This document shows positions 58,301 to 64,000 of a DNA stretch of 64,000 bases, piece by piece (the first letter of the stretch is position 1; each line of letters opens with the position of its first letter). This DNA comes from Lomentospora prolificans (Eukaryota; Ascomycota; Sordariomycetes; Microascales; Microascaceae), in contig JARFXM010000008.1 in assembly GCA_029532625.1 (NCBI GenBank), positions 992,001-1,056,000 on the forward strand, given 5' to 3'. Position numbers and translations under genes: made by a program. The notes below the pieces were generated by a model that saw nothing but the letters and a program-made list of their open reading frames with translations, was not told the DNA's origin and ran no database searches.

Positions 58301-61300
58301 CGGCTGCTTCCTTCGACACGTAGAGCTGTTGACAATCAATAATGTTGGTAGAAGCTCTCTTGAGCCCCTCTGCGATCCGTTCGATAAATCACCCCTTCCC
58401 TTCATGTATCGGGACGTCATTGTTAGCAGATGCTAGGCTGCGGTGGGAAAGGTGTTCGTAGAAGAAGACCTGCAAAATTATCAAGGTGTTCAACCACGTG
58501 TTGCACGACATCTTGGGAAAAAAAATTAGTCCCGACGAAGGAATGACACCGACGGCTGGGTATGTTCGACGTGGTCGAGGTCATGACTATCACATTTCAA
58601 ACGAACCATCCTTACGTACAGCTGTGAATGAGCAGGGATAACGCGAGAGGCAAACTGTAATATATTATACAAAGGATACCACAGCCAGGCCAGTGCAGAC
58701 AAGACCTAAGTTCAACACGGCAGTGAACGAGCAACAAGCTTGGGGTGTGGGTAACTCGGCCCGGCGTGGGCAAGGGTCTTTGCATATTGCTGAAGATGAT
58801 CTTCAGCTGCAAGGTTTCTGAGAGGACGGCGCGAAGCCGCAAAAGTGCGGAACTGCAAGTTCATCTTTCCGCATCAAATCATATTTGAGTGCATGTGATC
58901 TTTCGTGGCTTGTTTACTGGCCTTTCTTGGAGTGATAGTGGTAGGCAACTTGCTTTTTCCCTTTTCCTTTGCGTGTGTGTCGATGCATGTTAAACCATTT
59001 TCTCCCGTCTGATGTCCGTCCCTTTGGAAAAAGCAAGACTACCGGGGATAATTGTAAATAGACATTGGGAGCTCCTCACTAGAGGTGCGACCGCGAGTTC
59101 ACCCATCTCTAAGAATCAGCTCAAAGATTAAGACCTTGGCGCAGTGCCCCATCTCCGAGGAGGTTTTTGACTAGTTTACCTCAGGAAAGGAGGCAGCCTC
59201 TGAGCGTCAAACCTCTGGTATTGGCAAGGTTCTGGGGCGATACTAGGTAGGATACGCTGGTATAGTTCCATCGAATCCTTCGGAAGGAAATGCGGACAGT
59301 CAGCGTGAGCTCGAAAGCGGACATGTTTGATGAAATTGGGAGAGTAATAGAACTCCAATCATGAGCGTTCAACCCCCTTGCCCTTTTCTGGAGGTGGGAT
59401 GTGAAAAATACAACAGGACACCAATCTCAGCTGCCCAGTGTAGATCTCGGGCCTGAATACACGGGCCTGAGTTGTGGGTATTATCATGGCCCGACCGCCA
59501 GGCTACCAGGTGTGGTGGTAAAAGCAAGCGGCCCACCTAGAACTCGGCTACGAAGTAAATAGGCATAAGGAAAGAGGGGGGGGTCTTGATCCAGGGTTGG
59601 TTAGGGCCCAAAGTCTCGGCTCTCGCATCGGGGTTGCCCTCTCCCAGGAGTGCGGGACTCCGCCAGCGGCGTTAGTAGTCGGGGTCGGCTGCCCTGGAAA
59701 TGGAGACAAGAGCGCCTGGGGTCCGCAAATGGAATCAAGACGATGCGCTCCTTCTTCCGGGTTTCCGGGTTCTGCGCTGAGGGATGAAGGTGCTTCTCCT
59801 GAGTTTGCGCTAGAGTCTATGAACATCGGTCATAGCTGGCGTTGCATCATTAGTATCAGAATAAGCTTGGCCAGTAAGGGCCTCTAGTGAATGACGAACT
59901 GAAACGAAAATAGGAATAGAACTTGCCTTTCTATCTCCTCTCTCTTCTGCTCGACAGGATCCAGAACCTACCAATGGATGTGACGACGACATCGAGCAAA
60001 GGCAACAAGCATGCGGAGTTAGAAATACGAAGTACTATCCATAAGGGGTTATTAGCGCTCGCTCCATCTATCCAGGTTGTGCGGGATGGAGTGGTTCTTT
60101 GCTCAAAAGAGGCTCAAGAGATACTTGTCCGGGGCCCACTAATATCGACCATTGAAAAGCGATCCCTGGATCTACCCGAAAGCCCTACCTATGTATGATC
60201 ACGGCATGCCGACTTCTACTTCTGTCTCGCCATTTCCGTGCCTTTCGCCCGATCCACTTCCCGACAAGAATCAAGACTTGACTACTAGCTCCTTCCTCAT
60301 GACTATGCCGGGACTGCCCTCACATCTTTTCTCAGCCATGCTGGAATACGGGAACCTTGAAGGTACTTGAGTGCAAATGTACATCTGCCACTCCATGTCG
60401 AGGCACAATATCAGCCAATCCTTGACTGCACCTGCCTTCCCGTCTCCAGGTCGAGGGCTCGGCGTACTAGTCAATGTGCTAGACTATCCGCACGTACCCG
60501 CAGATAAGCCCGGCTCATCTATGGGTCCTTAAGCCATCCATGCTGCAAAAGGGCACTTAAGGCCGACATTGACCATAGGGTGTGGCACTCTCCTGTGCCA
60601 GTGAGCGACCTGTGCCTTATTCATCCGAAACAAAGTCAAACAATGCGCAAGCAGAAAAATGAAAGGGTTTAGATCTAAAAATTGATGTACATCGATCAAG
60701 ACGAAATTAGACTGCCTCCAAGAATAAGCGAAGCGAGTGCGCACGCTGTACACTGGTACATTATACTCGCTCTCCTTTTCCGACTCACATCTTCCACGCG
60801 TCCCTCCCTACCCAACTTAAGATACTCGACCCTTGTACAGCTGTAAAGGCTTTCAATAATGGCCGGCAGTGGTGGTAGACCTCGGATCGATTAAGCCACG
60901 TCTAGTTTGTCCTTACTTCGGTTGGCCCTTTGCCACAAGACCAGTATTTCTCCACATCCGTTCTCTAGAGCTGTTCTCTCCCTGCCTCGGCTCCTGGAGA
61001 GGTCGGATCGATGCTCCTAAATAATCCTCAGTCTTTTCTGTCCCTCTTAGCAATTTCTCTGTACCCATTTGTCTCCCCACGTTATCCCGAGAAAGTATGA
61101 GTCCCCTTCATAGCGCTGCTGTAGTGGTTCACGAGTGATTGTCTGCTGACAAAGACCCGCGCCCTTGAGAATGGCTGGCTGCCACAGGTGTCATGTCGAG
61201 GACCTCCCACGTAATCTTGACTTGGCCGTACCGCCGTTGGCAATATGGTACATATTCAAGTTTCACACGAACACAGCGATTTACCTGCAACTTCGACCAC

Positions 61301-63071
61301 CCCAATTTCAGCCTCCTGGCCTGTGTCTGCTGGCCGAGCTTGGGCCGGTGGCTAACTACCGCATTCCCTACATCACGCATACCCCTACCTGTACAGGCCC
61401 GGACACCGAGCCAAGCACTATCGACCACTAGTTAGGCTGCCTTTCGAGAGATGCCAATACTGATGTGTGCTTGGCGGTTAGGGTTATACTGCTCAATGAC
61501 TTAATTCCGGTCCCGAGTCCGCACTCAATGAACGTTGCAGGATGGCAGCATTCGTCGATAGCACATCATTCTCCTTCCCAGGCGCTCCGCAGGCACGAGG
61601 AGCCCAGTCTTTGGCTGCTCAACTCTTTCAGGTCACCACTGGGCGATTCTTTGTTGGGCCCCGCCCCTAGTCTTTTTTCCCCCTCGTAGTATAAGTGCGT
61701 GTACCCTGGGCCGTCTCCGGTGGAGGGCTGGCGGAGCGTCTGTGAATGTATTCCGTTTCGTATGCGGCCGTTCCTAGACCATGGTACAAGGATTGTGGCC
61801 TTGCTGCCATGATATGCCCGATAGTAGACGCAGATCTCATTAGTTCCCCAGCCAGGATGACTAAACCCAACAGAACGGGCAAAGAGTTGTCGGCCTGTTG
61901 CTGGCTGAAGTCGGTAAGTGAGGTGAAAAAAAGTAAAGAAAGGGGGGTGTCCAAGACCTCAGGCCACCAGCGTTTCCTTGGGAGCTGTATGCTCTGGATT
62001 AACCCTCGAGGCGATGGTGTAAAAGGAGGCCAGCTCGTCTGCGACATGCAGTAGTAAAACGGTCGATGGTTAAAGCGGCAACAAGGCGAGCTGGTATGAA
62101 ATACAACACATGAATGGCTTGACGGCGGATTAACAGAGAATCCGCGGTCGAACCTAGTACCGTCACCGATGGCGAATTTGAGAATATTGACGCTCGCTTA
62201 CCTCGCTCGATCGACCAATGGACGGCCAGGGCTGAGGTATGGACGTCCAGGGCTGAGATATGGCCAGCCTGCAACACCTTTAAGCCATCCATCTCACCCA
62301 CGATCCCAATCAGAGAGAATTTGCCTCATACTTGCCCGCCAGATCACTTCTTGGAATAGCGTGGTTCAATTCTGCGGGGCCCCTCTCTTTCTCAACCCTC
62401 TTGAAGCTGGGTTGGTGGTGTGTGCGTGCGTGTGTGCTCCGATAAGTTTTATCGCTCTTAGTGCGCCACCTAAAAACCAACTTTCACTCATTCGCCGGCG
62501 TCTCCGCTCTCCTCCTCCCACCTATCGTTTGATCCGTTGCCGCAACTGCATGGAATAAGAAAATAGCATGCAGAATTGATTTGCCAAAGAGGCAGTATTA
62601 CCGACACCACCAGCACCTGGTAGCCGGTTGTCGAGTTACTCTTTTGTCATGCGGACGGTCTGGCCTACGGAGGCACCATACAGCTAGCGTCGGATCTCTT
62701 ATTTATAACTGCCCAGCCCACGGAAGCAGGGGATTTTAGTTGTTATTGAAGACGACGAGTCTGACGGACCGAAAAAAAATATCACGAAATTAAAGTCGGC
62801 TTCAATTCGATTCGTCCAAGGTGCTGGGATATCGTGCATCTTCTTCTCAAAGATACCCAAACCCAGAAGCACCGCGGCCAGCTGGCTCATTTAGACCTCC
62901 ATTGCCTTTCTGATTTTGTTCACCGCGTGGCCTTATCGACTCACTCCGTCAGTCAGCCACCGAGAGTTCGGGGGGTTACCTCGTGTTGTGTCGTTGTTGC
63001 ACCTCCAAGATTCGGCGTTTGATACTGTGCTGCCACCTTTCCGTCAGGGCGTGGCCTCAACCTTTACGGAC
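55313..63071. other. Gene-poor 7.8-kb region
   Basis: Neither strand shows a frame with family features, a signal peptide plus structured sequence, or an intron-exon model that extends well. Base composition looks balanced, without the strong AT bias of RIP-mutated repeats. A tandem pair of a roughly 25-bp imperfect repeat occurs at 62216-62265. The right-hand part is presumably the long upstream region of the Zn2Cys6 regulator. Confidence 0.5.
62216..62265. repeat. Imperfect direct repeat, about 24-bp unit
   Basis: Two adjacent copies of TGGACG(G/T)CCAGGGCTGAG followed by (G/A)TATGG lie about 800 bp upstream of the Zn2Cys6 regulator gene. Confidence 0.75.
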
Positions 63072-64000
63072 ATGGAGCAATTCTCGCCCTCCGCCCCGAG
63101 CAGCAGCAGCCCCTCGCCGATAACTCCTGCTCGTCCTCATACGAATGCTCTGGGCACAGCCACGGCTGCATCCTCAACCTCGAGAAGCGAAACCCGCACT
63201 CAACAGAGTACGGTAGCTGCAGCATGCTTAGCTTGTGTATGTGAGCTCCTTCCCTCTCACTAGCCGTGACGCTGGTGCTGCTTTGCAGGCTGCCTGGGTC
63301 ACCTTTTCTACCACAAGAGGCCGATAATCTTCGGACAGCGGGAGTCCTGGGCTCGTTGTTCTCCCGGATCGGCATTCTTCCTGGTCGAACGCCGTTTGGG
63401 TGGCGCCCTTCCAACCCCATCCTCCGTTCCTTCTTCACCAGCCATGTTCTCGCCGTCCTAGCCAGTGCTCAATTGACGGTTTCGGAATACCTCCTCCCGC
63501 TCGTGTACGCTAACGGACTGCTTTCTTTGATTAGAGAGCTAAGCACCTCAAGTGTGACGGGTCTAGCCCCTGCGCTCGCTGCAAAAGCAGCAACTATGAG
63601 TGCGTTTACGTTGCTTCGCGCCGTGGTTATAAACCCAAGAAGAATCAGACATCCTCGAGGGATCGTCCGACAAGGCAAAATTCCTTGACGTCTCTAGATG
63701 CAGCCGCTATCAGCCCCGATGATGAGGCGATGATCCTCGGCTCATCTACGCCGGTAGAGAGCCAGTTCCACCCACCTCTAGCTGTTCCGGACGCGGCAGC
63801 CGCCACACCCTACGGCACAAATGTACAGCTATCGAGGCCTTTCCACGACAGCGGTACCTCGGGCGTGGGCTTAGCGAACTCGATTTCTGATAGTGCCCCT
63901 CTAGTGGAGGCTGTATCCGCGCAGGCCCAGCACAAAAGCGTGGCCGATAATTGTCTCGAGTCGTTTTACCACAATTTCTATCCGGCACATCCGTTCGTGC
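63072..64000 (+). CDS. Zn2Cys6 fungal transcription factor, N-terminal part
   Basis: Exon 1 is 63072-63236 and exon 2 runs from 63535 past the window end. The junction rebuilds a perfect zinc binuclear cluster at residues 52-78: ACLAC, RAKHLKC, DGSSPC, ARC, KSSNYEC, with spacing CX2CX6CX5CX2CX6C. The intron falls exactly between the second Cys and the following Arg and is long (298 nt). A Ser/Pro/Thr-rich N-terminus precedes the cluster; a basic linker (SRRGYKPKKNQ) and a disordered segment follow. The last visible part (NCLESFYHNFYPAHPFV) is the typical start of the fungal-specific regulatory middle domain. It is a nuclear transcription regulator with unknown targets; no gene cluster is visible on this side. 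Confidence 0.92.

Noticed and set aside
59923..60370. Two overlapping short plus-strand frames in the gene desert
   Set aside because: No family-like sequence and no splice model joining them convincingly.
61667..62047. 126-codon minus-strand frame with an ATG and a hydrophobic stretch
   Set aside because: No homology-like sequence and isolated in a gene-poor region; length is within chance expectation.

Overview
This is a stretch of nuclear DNA from a filamentous ascomycete, most likely a Sordariomycete. The genes are split by short GT-AG introns (about 50-300 nt, many with CTAAC-type branch sites). The encoded proteins read as Pezizomycotina versions of core eukaryotic genes. No transposon, CRISPR array, tRNA or rRNA gene was recognised. 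All spliced models below were built by eye from reading frame, splice signals and protein-family continuity.

Layout. 1-7.9 kb: one Myb/SANT-domain gene (1.07-2.6 kb), then about 5.3 kb without a convincing gene. 7.9-24.2 kb is a dense housekeeping block: RAD26/CSB-type Swi2/Snf2 ATPase (+); uS11/RPS14 (-) and uL30/RPL7 (+), a divergent ribosomal-protein pair; ISA2 (-) and eIF3c/NIP1 (+), a second divergent pair; a hemerythrin-like protein (+); a PEX11-family peroxin (-); and a secreted YcaC-like isochorismatase-fold hydrolase (-). 24.2-34 kb is mixed: a frameshifted aminoglycoside-phosphotransferase-like gene (+), an orphan protein (-), a conserved protein of unknown function (+), an NDUFAF2/B17.2-like complex I assembly factor (-) and a truncated SRPK-like kinase (-). 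34.1-55.3 kb holds a cytochrome b561-type membrane protein with a long RS-rich tail (+), the spliceosomal G-patch factor Spp2 (-), the NuA4 scaffold Vid21/Eaf1 (+), an endosomal Na+/H+ exchanger (+), a GPH/MFS sucrose-type transporter (+), a GH131 secreted glucanase (+) and a MAPEG-type membrane protein (-). 55.3-63.07 kb is nearly gene-free. A Zn2Cys6 transcription factor (+) starts at 63.07 kb and runs off the end.

Most genes serve basic cell biology: translation, Fe-S assembly, DNA repair, chromatin, splicing, peroxisomes and ion transport. They do not form a pathway or secondary-metabolite cluster. The accessory material (kinase and phosphotransferase relics, orphan protein, gene-poor flanks) lies between them. 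I found no convincing new multi-gene system.

The most informative non-protein signal is a C/D-box snoRNA inside RPL7 intron 2. Its boxes, terminal stem and guide complementary to 25S rRNA are all readable. Other notable points are an intron in the hemerythrin gene with a T24-CAG decoy acceptor, a 183-bp CT microsatellite forming most of a GH131 intron, and a likely one-base shift at a G6 run in the MAPEG gene.
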